DNA of 64,000 nt. Origin: RU20A sp042610495. GTDB lineage: Bacteria > Pseudomonadota > Alphaproteobacteria > Rhizobiales > Rhizobiaceae. Location of the stretch: contig NZ_JBHGAP010000003.1 in the NCBI RefSeq assembly GCF_042610495.1, forward strand, positions 201,217-265,216, in the 5' to 3' direction. The translations under genes and the position numbers were made by a program. Numbering within the stretch: the first letter of the stretch is position 1; every line of letters starts with the position of its first letter. The notes beneath the pieces are model-generated. The model was not told the DNA's origin, did not search any database, and saw nothing but the letters and a program-made list of their open reading frames with translations. This document shows positions 26,444 through 34,838 of the stretch, one piece after another.

Positions 26444-27328
26444 TCACGCGGGCACAAGCGGAATGACGTCGACGGCCTGTTCGGTCGTCTGGCCACCATA
26501 GCTCTTGAGAATCCCGATGACCGGCGCGACGTCGGCATAGTCGCGACCGTGACCGACGACGATGTGGTCGGTTCCGGCTGGAATGTCGTTGGTGGGATCG
26601 AGTTCGACCCAGCCTGTCAGGGGGCCTGCCCAGTAGCGCACCCAGGCATGCATGGCATCCGCGCCCTCCAGCCGCTCCTTACCCGGCGGGGGAATGGTGC
26701 GCAGGAAGCCGCTGACATAGCCGGCGGGGATGCCGAGACTGCGCAGCGCAACGATCATCACATGGGCGAAATCCTGGCACACACCCCGTTTCAGCTTGAA
26801 GGCGGCGGACGGTGTCGTATCGACCGTCGTCGCTTTCGGATCATAGGTGAAGTCCTTGTGGATGCGCGCGCAAAGGGCTTTGGCGATCTCGTTGACGGTC
26901 ATGCCCTCGCGCACCACGCCGCGGGCATAGGCGGCGATTTCGGCGACCTCCGGCAGGCGCGGGCTGACGCCGGTGAAATGGTGGGGCGAATCGGGATCAA
27001 GCCCCCAGCTTGCAGCCAGAACGGCCGACAATTCGGGAAGCCGCGGCGAGAAGTCGGCGGTAATCGGCAGGGCATCGACCTGTACGCGGGCCTGCATGCG
27101 AATGACAAGCCGGTCGTGCGCCGTGCGGAAGACGATCGCCGTCGCCGGGTTCTGGAAGAAATCGACGACCTCACGCCGCTCCTGCGGTGTCGGCACGCAG
27201 CTGACGGATCCCGCGATCAGCCTCTGGCGGCCCGGCAGCGACAGGGGCAGCACGCGCACCATGTGGCGTCCGCCGGAGACCGGAACCTCGTAGGCATAGG
27301 TGATCTTCAGGGCGATGTCGTAGATCAC
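26444..27328 (-). CDS. Transglutaminase family protein (N-terminal beta region plus core)
   Basis: This 294-residue cytoplasmic protein has an N-terminal bacterial-transglutaminase beta region (about 1-90). The transglutaminase-like core has catalytic Cys184 (GVCQDFAHVM), His227 (DAMHAWVRYW) and Asp244 (VELDPTND). It lies 4 bp downstream of the ATP-grasp/alpha-E gene and forms a three-gene unit with it and the giant transglutaminase. Such clusters are widespread, and comparative genomics has proposed peptide tagging or synthesis; the substrate is unknown. Confidence 0.88.
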   Translation of the reverse strand: MIYDIALKITYAYEVPVSGGRHMVRVLPLSLPGRQRLIAGSVSCVPTPQERREVVDFFQNPATAIVFRTAHDRLVIRMQARVQVDALPITADFSPRLPELSAVLAASWGLDPDSPHHFTGVSPRLPEVAEIAAYARGVVREGMTVNEIAKALCARIHKDFTYDPKATTVDTTPSAAFKLKRGVCQDFAHVMIVALRSLGIPAGYVSGFLRTIPPPGKERLEGADAMHAWVRYWAGPLTGWVELDPTNDIPAGTDHIVVGHGRDYADVAPVIGILKSYGGQTTEQAVDVIPLVPA

Positions 27329-27332
27329 GGGC

Positions 27333-29747
27333 TCAACTCAGATAGGTTTGCGCAAGGACATCGGAGAGGTGCTCCAGATCCTGCTCGAAACGGCGGTAAA
27401 CGGCCTGCGTCATGCCATCCGGCGTCATGACGGCGAGGCCCGCATGCAGGCGCATGGCCTCCCGGTAGAAGGCGGACATCTGGCCGTTGGTGAAGGCGTT
27501 CGGCAAAAGCTCCACTTCCGTCTTGATCTCGTTCAGCTGGTAGAGGATCGAGCGCGGGTTGAGCGGATCGAGCGCCAGCAGGTCGGTCACCGTCAGCGAG
27601 GCGGTCGCCACATTGTAGCGGCGGCGATGGGTCATGACGCTGTCGCCGATCTCCAGCAGCATGTCATAGGCCCCGTCGGGCGTATCGGGTCCCGTCATGT
27701 GGCCCAGAAGGCGCGTCATGTGCAGGCCGCGCTCCAGGTAACGGCCGATGGAGAGAAACCGCCAGCCGGTGAAGCGGTACATGTTTTCGTGTACGAGACC
27801 GGCAAAGCCCGCGAGCTTGCGGAGCAGGATGGTCATGGCGTGCGTCGCGTCGTCGCCCGCCTGCACGGTGGCGTGGAACTTGCGCGCGGTCTTGGCAAGG
27901 TCGTTCAGGGCCAGCCAGCCATCGGGCGAGAACCGGTCGCGGATGTTGCTGGCCGAAAACAGCGCGCTCGAGATGTTGGCGAGCAGGCTGGACGGCACGG
28001 GCTGCTTTGTGTCGATGTCGAGCGCTGCCAGATACTCCGTCACGTCCTTGAGCAGCGGCATGTCGGGGTTCGCGGCTTCCGCATAGCGGCCGTGCCAGGC
28101 GCGCAGGATGCGCAGCGCTCCTTCGGCCCGCTCGATATAGCGGCCGAGCCAGAAGAGATTGTCGGCCGCGCGGCTCGGCAGGCTGCCGGGCATGTTGCGG
28201 GTGAAGCTTTCCTCCGCCGGCAGGAGCGTGGTGCGGGCCACCGGCCTGTCGCTGACGATCCAGACGTCGGCCGCCGAACCGCCGGCCTGCATGGCGATGG
28301 CGGCGACATCGTCTCCCGAGCCGATACGGGCGAAACCGCCCGGCATGATCTGCCAGCCGGTGAGCGTGCGGGCAGCAAAGACGCGCAGCGACATGGGACG
28401 CGGGGTCAGCTTCCCGTTGACGAAGGCGGGTGTGGTGGAAAGCGTCACGGCTTCCTGCCCCACCAGTTTCGCGCCATCGCTCTTCAGCCACTCCCCGATC
28501 GACATTTTCGCGGTGGCGCGCAGGCTGGAGCCGAGCACGGACTGCTCGTTGTCGTCGAAGAAGGGCCGGACCGAATAGGCCGGTCCGATGACCATCTTCT
28601 CGATATTGGCGGCGACATGCGCCTGCTCGGCTGCCTGTCCGCACCACCAGGTGGCGATGCTGGGCAGTCTCAGGTCTTCGCCCGTCAGGTGACGCGAAAT
28701 GCGTGGCAGGAAGGCGAGCAGGGCACGGGTCTGGAGAATGCCGGAGCCGAGCGCATTGACAATGGAGACGGAGCCGGCGCGGAGCGCATCGACGAGGCCG
28801 GGCGTGCCGATGTGGGAGTTCTGGTTCAGCTCCAGCGGATCGGCGAAGGCCGCGTCGAGACGGCGCCACAGAACGCCCACGGGTTTCAGGCCCGCCACGG
28901 TGCGCACCATGACGCGGTCGCCGACGACCGTCAGATCCTCGCCCTCGAGCAGCATGAAGCCGAGATAGCGGGCGATATAGGCGTGTTCGAAATAGGTCTC
29001 GTTGGCAACGCCTGGGGAGAGAACCGCGATGCGGTCCTCCGGGTGCCGTTTGCTGGCCTGCAGCGTATCGCGGAAGGCGCCGAAAAAGCTTGCGAGCCGA
29101 TGGACGTGGGTATCGGCATAGACGTCGGAAAAGGCGCGGGTGGTCGCCACGCGGTTTTCCAGCGCAAAGCCGGCGCCGGAGGGGGCCTCGGTGCGGTCGG
29201 AGAGAACCCACCAGTTTCCGTCGGGGCCGCGACCGATCTCGAAGGAACAGAAGTTCAGGAAATGGCCGTCGGCGGGCTTTACCCCGACCAGCGGGCGCAG
29301 GAATTCCGGATTGGCGGCAATGAGTGCCGGCGGAAGGAAGCCTTCCCGCACCAGCCGGCCCTCGCCATAGATGTCGGCGACGACCTTTTCCAGAAGTTCT
29401 GCGCGCTGGATCAGCCCCTCGGAGACGACGTCCCACTCCTTTTCGTCGATGAGGACCGGGATATGGGAGAGCGGCCAGTTACGCTCGGCATTCTCCTTCG
29501 TGCCGTAGGCGCGGTAGAAGACGCCGGCATCGCGCAGGTAGCGGTCGGCGCGGGCGAAGCGGTTGACAAGTTCGGTTTCGTCCATGCGGCCGATGGCGGC
29601 GAGAAGGTGCTGCCAGACCGGGCGGACCGCGCCGGTCTTGTCCAGCATCTCGTCGGCGCTTCCGGGCAGCGCGGCATAGCCCGAGACGAGGTCCGTCCGG
29701 GCTTTTGCCTGTGCCTTCTGCTGCGGTTCGGCCGCCGATTTTACCAC
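27333..29747 (-). CDS. Circularly permuted ATP-grasp protein fused to an alpha-E domain
   Basis: This 804-residue protein has an N-terminal circularly permuted ATP-grasp type 2 module (about 60-490). It includes FSDVYADTHVHRLASFFGAF, VLSPGVANETYFEHAYIARY and a VNALGSGILQTRALLAFLP segment. An all-helical alpha-E domain follows (about 510-800), with PSRAADNLFWLGRYIERAEG at its start. In many bacteria these are two neighbouring genes; here they are fused. ATP-grasp enzymes form amide bonds, so peptide ligation is the usual prediction. It lies 3 bp after the giant transglutaminase gene and 4 bp before the small one, clearly an operon. Confidence 0.88.
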   Translation of the reverse strand: MVKSAAEPQQKAQAKARTDLVSGYAALPGSADEMLDKTGAVRPVWQHLLAAIGRMDETELVNRFARADRYLRDAGVFYRAYGTKENAERNWPLSHIPVLIDEKEWDVVSEGLIQRAELLEKVVADIYGEGRLVREGFLPPALIAANPEFLRPLVGVKPADGHFLNFCSFEIGRGPDGNWWVLSDRTEAPSGAGFALENRVATTRAFSDVYADTHVHRLASFFGAFRDTLQASKRHPEDRIAVLSPGVANETYFEHAYIARYLGFMLLEGEDLTVVGDRVMVRTVAGLKPVGVLWRRLDAAFADPLELNQNSHIGTPGLVDALRAGSVSIVNALGSGILQTRALLAFLPRISRHLTGEDLRLPSIATWWCGQAAEQAHVAANIEKMVIGPAYSVRPFFDDNEQSVLGSSLRATAKMSIGEWLKSDGAKLVGQEAVTLSTTPAFVNGKLTPRPMSLRVFAARTLTGWQIMPGGFARIGSGDDVAAIAMQAGGSAADVWIVSDRPVARTTLLPAEESFTRNMPGSLPSRAADNLFWLGRYIERAEGALRILRAWHGRYAEAANPDMPLLKDVTEYLAALDIDTKQPVPSSLLANISSALFSASNIRDRFSPDGWLALNDLAKTARKFHATVQAGDDATHAMTILLRKLAGFAGLVHENMYRFTGWRFLSIGRYLERGLHMTRLLGHMTGPDTPDGAYDMLLEIGDSVMTHRRRYNVATASLTVTDLLALDPLNPRSILYQLNEIKTEVELLPNAFTNGQMSAFYREAMRLHAGLAVMTPDGMTQAVYRRFEQDLEHLSDVLAQTYLS

Positions 29748-29750
29748 GCC

Positions 29751-32700
29751 TTACACTCCTGCCGGGCGCCTCAGGTCGAGCGTCAGGGGGAATTCCGCCG
29801 AAGGCTGCTCCGGGTAGAGCGTGAAGCCGCCGGCCGTGTGCCCCCACGGCTCGAAGCGGGCCAGCCGGCGTGCCTCCGCCTCGTTTCCATTGACCGGGAA
29901 GGTCTCATAATTGCGACCGCCCGGATGGGCAACATGGTAGATGCAGCCGCCGATCGAGCGCCGCGACCAGGTATCATAGAGATCGAAGGTTAGCGGCGTG
30001 TTCACGGGCAGCACCGGATGCAGGCCGGATGCCGGCTGCCAGGCCTTGTAGCGCACGCCGGCCACGGCAACGCCGGCTTCGCCGGTTGCCGTCAGCGGCA
30101 CGGGGCGGCCGTTGCAGGTGACGGTGTAGCGGCCGGGATTGGCGGTTTCGAGCCGCACCTGCACACGTTCGACGGAGGAGTCCACGTAGCGCACCGTGCC
30201 GCCGATGGCGCCCTGTTCGCCCATGACGTGCCAGGGTTCCAGCGCCTGCCGGATTTCGAGCTTCGAGCCCTCGTATTCCACCTCGCCGCAGAAGGGGAAG
30301 CGGAATTCCAGTTGCGCCTCGAACCATTCCGGGCGGAAATCGAAGCCATGGGCGCGCAGGTCGGCGAGCACATCGAGGAAATCGGCCCAGACGAAATGCG
30401 GCAGCATGAATCGATCATGCAGCGTCGTGCCCCAGCGCACGAACTTGCCATCGACCGGATAGAGCCAGAAGCGGGCAATGAGGGCGCGCACGAGCAGCTG
30501 CTGGGCCAGCGACATGCGCGCATTCGGCGGCATTTCGAAGCCGCGGAACTCCACCAGCCCGAGGCGGCCCGTGGGGCCATCCGGCGAGAACAGCTTGTCG
30601 ATGCAGATTTCGGAGCGGTGCGTGTTGCCGGTCACGTCCACCAGGAGGTTACGGAACAGCCGGTCGACCAGCCAGGGCAGCGGCGGGTGCAGGCCGGAAT
30701 TGGGCAAGGGCACCTGCGACAGCGCGATTTCCAGCTCGTAGAGACTGTCATGGCGGGCTTCGTCGATGCGCGGCGCCTGGCTGGTCGGGCCGATGAACAG
30801 GCCGGAGAAGAGGTAGGAGAGCGAAGGGTGGCGCTGCCAGTGCAGCACGAGGCTCTTCAGGATGTCGGGACGGCGCAGGAACGGGCTGTCAAAGGGCGTG
30901 GAGCCGCCGACGACCACGTGGTTGCCGCCGCCAGTGCCGGTGTGGCGGCCGTCGATCATGAACTTGTCGGCGCCGAGGCGGCACTGGCGCGCCTCCTCGT
31001 AGATCGCCGTCGTGATGTCCACGCAATCCTTCCAGTTATAGGCCGGATGGATGTTGACTTCGATGACGCCGGGGTCGGGCGCGACGCGGATGACGTTCAG
31101 CCGCTCGTCATGCGGCGGCGCGTAACCCTCGATATGGACCGGCAGGCTGAGCGCTGCGGCGGCGCGCTCGGCCGAGGCCACGAGATCGAGATATTCTTCC
31201 AGCGCTGCGGTCGGCGGCATGAAGACGCAGAGCCGGCCGTCGCGCACCTCGACGGAAATGGCGGTTCGCACCCGCCCGCCGATCTCCTCGTAGGACTGGC
31301 CGAGGGCCCGCTGCTGCGGGGTTTCGGCCTGGAAGGAATGTTCCGGCATGACCCGGCCCTTCTCTGTCGAGAAATCCGGCAGCGGCGGCTTCTCGATCAT
31401 CGGGTCGGTGGGGTTGATGTAGGGGTACCAGGACGGCGAGATGTAGGGCAGCGAATTCAGCGGCAGGCGGAAGCCGACCGGGGAGTCGCCGGGAATGAGG
31501 TAGATGCGGCCGCGCCGGGTGCGCCATTTCTCGCTGACCCAGGTCAGGCCCGACGCGCGCGTCTGCCAGGCCTGCACGGGCAGCACATAGCCGGCCGGCT
31601 GGGTGAGGCCGTTGGAAAAGACCTTGGCGATACGGTTGCGCTCTTCCGGATCCTTGAGCTTGGAATTGGCCGGATCGACGTTTTCGGGAAGATTGGCCTC
31701 CTTGACGATCCACTCGGCCGGATCNAAAAGACCTTGGCGATACGGTTGCGCTCTTCCGGATCCTTGAGCTTGGAATTGGCCGGATCGACGTTTTCGGGAA
31801 GATTGGCCTCCTTGACGATCCACTCGGCCGGATCCTCATAGGCCGCCGTCACATTGTCCGCGGCGATGTCGAGTTCGACCGCGATCGCCTGCAGGAGGCG
31901 CGACGCATCCTCGTGGGTGACACCGGTGTCGGATGTCTCGACGGCGACGAGGTCCGGGTTGTTCCAGATCGGCTTGCCGTCGCGGCGCCAGTAGAGCGAG
32001 AAGGTCCAGCGCGGCAGGCTTTCGCCCGGATACCACTTGCCCTGTCCGTAGTGCAGGAAGCCGCCCGGCGCGAAACGTTCGCGCAGGCGCCGGATGAGCG
32101 TATCGGCCAGGCCCCGTTTCGTGGGGCCGACGGCGGCCGTGTTCCATTCGGCCGACTGGAAGTCATCGATCGAGACGAAGGTCGGCTCGCCGCCCATGGT
32201 CAGGCGCACGTCGTTCTGGGTGAGCACGCGGTCCACGTCCTCGCCGAGCGCATTCAGCGCCTCCCAGCTGTCATCAGAAAATGGCTTGGTGATGCGCGGA
32301 TGCTCGGCGACGCGCGAGACGCGCATGTTGAAGTCGAACTCGGTTTCCGCCTCGCCGAAATAGCCGCCGGTGATGGGCGCTGCATTGCGGTAATGCGGCG
32401 TGGCGGCGAGCGGAATATGGCTTTCGCCCGTCAGCAGGCCCGATGTCGGGTCAAGGCCGATCCAGCCGGCGCCGGGCAGATAGACCTCGCACCAGGCGTG
32501 CAGGTCGGTGAAGTCCACCTCCGTGCCGGAGGGGCCGTCCAGCGCCTTGAGATCGGGCGCGAGCTGGATGAGATAGCCGGAGACGAAGCGGGCGGCGAGG
32601 CCGAGGTGGCGCAGCACCTGCACCAGCAGCCAACTGGAGTCACGGCAGGAGCCCCTGGCCGAGGTCAACGTCTCCTCCGGCGTCTGCACGCCGGGTTCCA

Positions 32701-33184
32701 TGCGGATCACGTAGCCGATTTCGGATTGCAGGCGGGCATTGAGGCCCACCACCATGTCCACCGTGCGCTGGCGCGCGCGATCGACGGTCTTCATGAAGGC
32801 TTCCAGGGCCGGCGTAAGCGGCTCCGGCTGCATGTAGATCGTCAGATCGTCGCGGATCTCTTCGGGATAGTCGAAGGGCCAGTGCTCGGCCACTTCCTCC
32901 ACGAAGAAGTCGAAGGGATTGTAGACCGTCATGTCGGCGACGAGATCGACCTCGATCTTCAGCTCGGTGACGGGATCGGGAAAAACGAAGCGGGCCTGAT
33001 AATTGCCGTAGGGATCCTGTTGCAGGTTCACGAAATGGTTGGCGGGCGTGACCTTCAGGGAATGGCTGATGACCTTGGTCTTGGAATGCGGCGCCGGTTT
33101 CAGCCGGATGATCTGCGGTCCGAGGCGGACGGGTTTGTCGTAGCTGTAATGGGTCAGATGGTAGATGCTGGCCTTGATTGACAT
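29751..33184 (-). CDS. Giant transglutaminase-like protein (DUF2126); frame broken by assembly join
   Basis: The N-terminal transglutaminase core has Cys180 (ARGSCRDSSW), His229 (DLHAWCEVYL) and Asp245 (WIGLDPTSG). The long remainder matches the DUF2126 region, which contains GRHTGTGGGNHVVVGGSTPF. As written, the frame shifts at a 109-bp exact duplication around an N at 31725, leaving pieces 31544-33184 and 29751-31823. Removing one copy plus the N (110 bases) restores a single frame of 1107 residues, the usual family size. I therefore treat it as one intact gene with an assembly error. The ATG at 33184 has GAGG upstream. It is the first gene of the three-gene unit. Confidence 0.85.
31616..31834. 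other. Assembly join: 109-bp exact duplication around one N
   Basis: Bases 31616-31724 are repeated exactly at 31726-31834, with a single ambiguous base N at 31725. The copy lies inside a conserved gene and shifts its frame. Deleting 110 bases restores it. This is the pattern of two contigs with overlapping ends scaffolded without merging. Confidence 0.93.
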
Positions 33185-33337
33185 GCTGCCTCGTATTGCC
33201 CTCTGGAACGGTCTTTAGCCGTCATTCCCTTGAGTTTGTGCAATGCGAAGAGAGAAAGCAAGCGGCGATCGGTCCGGGTGTGGAAGAAGCCGCCTGCGGG
33301 CGGCTTCCGGCCATCGCCCTGTTTCCATGGAACGTCT

Positions 33338-34111
33338 TCAGCGCGTCATGGAAACCAGCGAGAAGGATGCGCCCTGCGGATCGACGCAGGGGATGATCCA
33401 GGCGCCGCCGGGCACCTCCATCGGCTGATCCAGAACCTGCCCGCCGCCCGCCTTGACCCGTTCGCCGGCTGCATCGAGGCCTTCGACGGTGAAATAATAC
33501 TGCCAGCGGTGCGGGCCCGGCATTTCCGGCGGCTTGCGCATCATCCCGCCGATGGCGTTTCCGCCGACGGCGAACATCTGATAGGTGCCGAGCGGCCCCA
33601 TATCCATCGCCGTGTCCTTCTGCCAGTGGAAGAGGCGGTGGTAGAAGGCCATTGCTTCCTCCACATCGGCGCACATCAGTTCGTTCCAGCCGACATGGCC
33701 GGGTGCCATCAGCTTCACCGCCTCGCCGCCGGGCGTATCGGAATGGAAGAGGCAGAACACCGCGCCGTGCGGATCGGAGACAACCGCAAAGCGCCCGACG
33801 CCGGGAATGTCCTCCGGCGCGCGGTGCAGCGTGCCGCCATGGGCCGACAGATGCACGGCCGCGACATCGACCTCGTCCACCGCGATGTAGCCGAGCCAGG
33901 CCGGCTTCGCGCCCCCGGCGGCCGCGTGCGGCGGCATGGTCATGATGCCGGCGACCATGTCCTTGCCGGCGCTGGCGATGAGGTAGTCGATGCCGGGCAT
34001 GCCGCTGTCCTCGATCGTCCAGCCGATGACATCCGCGTAGAAGGCAGTGGCCGCGCGGGTATCCGATGTCATCAATTCGTGCCAGACGAAACGTCCGCGA
34101 AAGTCACTCAT
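33338..34111 (-). CDS. VOC family protein (tandem glyoxalase/bleomycin-resistance domains)
   Basis: This 257-residue protein is made of two vicinal-oxygen-chelate domains. The first (about 8-115) starts GRFVWHELMTSDTRAATAFY and the second (about 135-250) starts GHVGWNELMCADVEEAMAFY. Each has the beta-alpha-beta-beta-beta pattern and a late Glu/Phe-rich strand. Members include glyoxalases, dioxygenases and antibiotic-binding proteins; the substrate is unknown. The ATG at 34111 was chosen because AGGAGGA lies at better spacing from it than from the ATG at 34117. It is divergent from the MarR gene, whose operator lies between them, so it is probably a MarR target. Confidence 0.85.
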   Translation of the reverse strand: MSDFRGRFVWHELMTSDTRAATAFYADVIGWTIEDSGMPGIDYLIASAGKDMVAGIMTMPPHAAAGGAKPAWLGYIAVDEVDVAAVHLSAHGGTLHRAPEDIPGVGRFAVVSDPHGAVFCLFHSDTPGGEAVKLMAPGHVGWNELMCADVEEAMAFYHRLFHWQKDTAMDMGPLGTYQMFAVGGNAIGGMMRKPPEMPGPHRWQYYFTVEGLDAAGERVKAGGGQVLDQPMEVPGGAWIIPCVDPQGASFSLVSMTR

Positions 34112-34178
34112 CCTCATTCCTCCTCTTGACGCCTGGTCGCAACCCGCGGGCGCTCGAAACGAGCTTATTGGCGCCGGC

Positions 34179-34207
34179 TTGACGATCATGTTGATATCAA
34201 CATAAAT
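34179..34207 (+). promoter_or_regulatory. Putative marR-type promoter
   Basis: TTGACG (34179-34184) and ATAAAT (34202-34207) are 17 bases apart on the plus strand. Transcription would begin about at the ATG at 34213, suggesting a leaderless mRNA; indeed no ribosome site precedes that ATG. The operator palindrome fills the spacer. Confidence 0.4.
34188..34203. promoter_or_regulatory. MarR-type operator, perfect 16-base palindrome
   Basis: ATGTTGATATCAACAT is a perfect inverted repeat between the divergent VOC and MarR genes, the size typical of MarR dimer sites. It overlaps the proposed promoter of the regulator, so autorepression and joint control of the VOC gene are likely. Confidence 0.7.
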
Positions 34208-34212
34208 GGCTC

Positions 34213-34653
34213 ATGTCAAAGTCGCCAATGATTCCGTTCGAGGCCACCCTTCTGGTGAAGGACACGTGCCTGTGCCTGCACGCGCAGCGGGCCGCACGGG
34301 CGCTCGCGCGCCTCTTCGACGAGGCCTTGAAGCCGCACGGGCTGACCAACGGCCAGTTTTCCCTGATGATGTCGCTGAACCGGCCGGTGCCGGCCGGGAT
34401 GGCCGACGTGGCGCACCTGCTCGCCATGGACCGCACGACGCTGACGGCGGCGCTGAAGCCGCTGGAGCGGCGCGGGCTGGTGACGGTGTCCGAAGATCCA
34501 AAGGACCGCCGGCGGAAGGTGCTGCGGCTGACGGGGGAGGGGGAGAGGCTGCTCGCTGGCGCGCTGCCCGTATGGCGGGACACGCATGCGATGCTCGATC
34601 GGCGCCTGCCGGATATCGAGCGGCTGCGGGCGGATTTGCGGGCGGTGTCGTAG
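34213..34653 (+). CDS. MarR family transcriptional regulator
   Basis: This 146-residue winged-helix regulator has recognition helix MDRTTLTAALKPLERRGLV (about 76-94) and wing SEDPKDRRRKVLRLTGEGE, both typical of MarR. It has a CLC pair near residue 20 (KDTCLCLHAQ) that could respond to oxidants or ligands; this is speculation. It is divergent from the VOC protein gene with a perfect palindrome between, so it likely represses that gene and itself. The start at 34213 lacks a ribosome site; leaderless translation is possible. Confidence 0.9.
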   Translation: MSKSPMIPFEATLLVKDTCLCLHAQRAARALARLFDEALKPHGLTNGQFSLMMSLNRPVPAGMADVAHLLAMDRTTLTAALKPLERRGLVTVSEDPKDRRRKVLRLTGEGERLLAGALPVWRDTHAMLDRRLPDIERLRADLRAVS

Positions 34654-34706
34654 GGGGGCAATGGGTTGTGACGAGATGGTGATTGCGACCGCGCTTCCCA
34701 TCGTCC

Positions 34707-34789
34707 GTCATTCTCGGGCTTGACCCGAGAATCCATTCTGCGGCTGCTGAGGCTTAGGCGTGGATCCTCGGGTCAAGCCCGAGGATGAC
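34707..34789. repeat. REP-like intergenic palindrome, family A, copy 2
   Basis: Arms 34707-34735 and 34761-34789 are inverted copies with two differences. Both differences lie in the left arm, where ATCCTCGGG/CCCGAGGAT has become ATTCTCGGG/CCCGAGAAT. The small hairpin of that arm thus stays perfectly paired. It is placed between the convergent marR-type and ilvD genes, the same context as copy 1. Confidence 0.8.
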
Positions 34790-34838
34790 CGCGGAGAGGG
34801 AGCGGCAGCTGTCGCTCCCGCTGCATCGTCAACCTTGC

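Noticed and set aside
27348..29993. An 881-codon plus-strand frame opposite the ATP-grasp/alpha-E gene
   Set aside because: Antisense shadow of a conserved gene.
31544..31823. A real frameshift or gene split in the giant transglutaminase
   Set aside because: The break coincides exactly with an N and a 109-bp duplication; removing 110 bases restores the frame, so the split is an assembly product.
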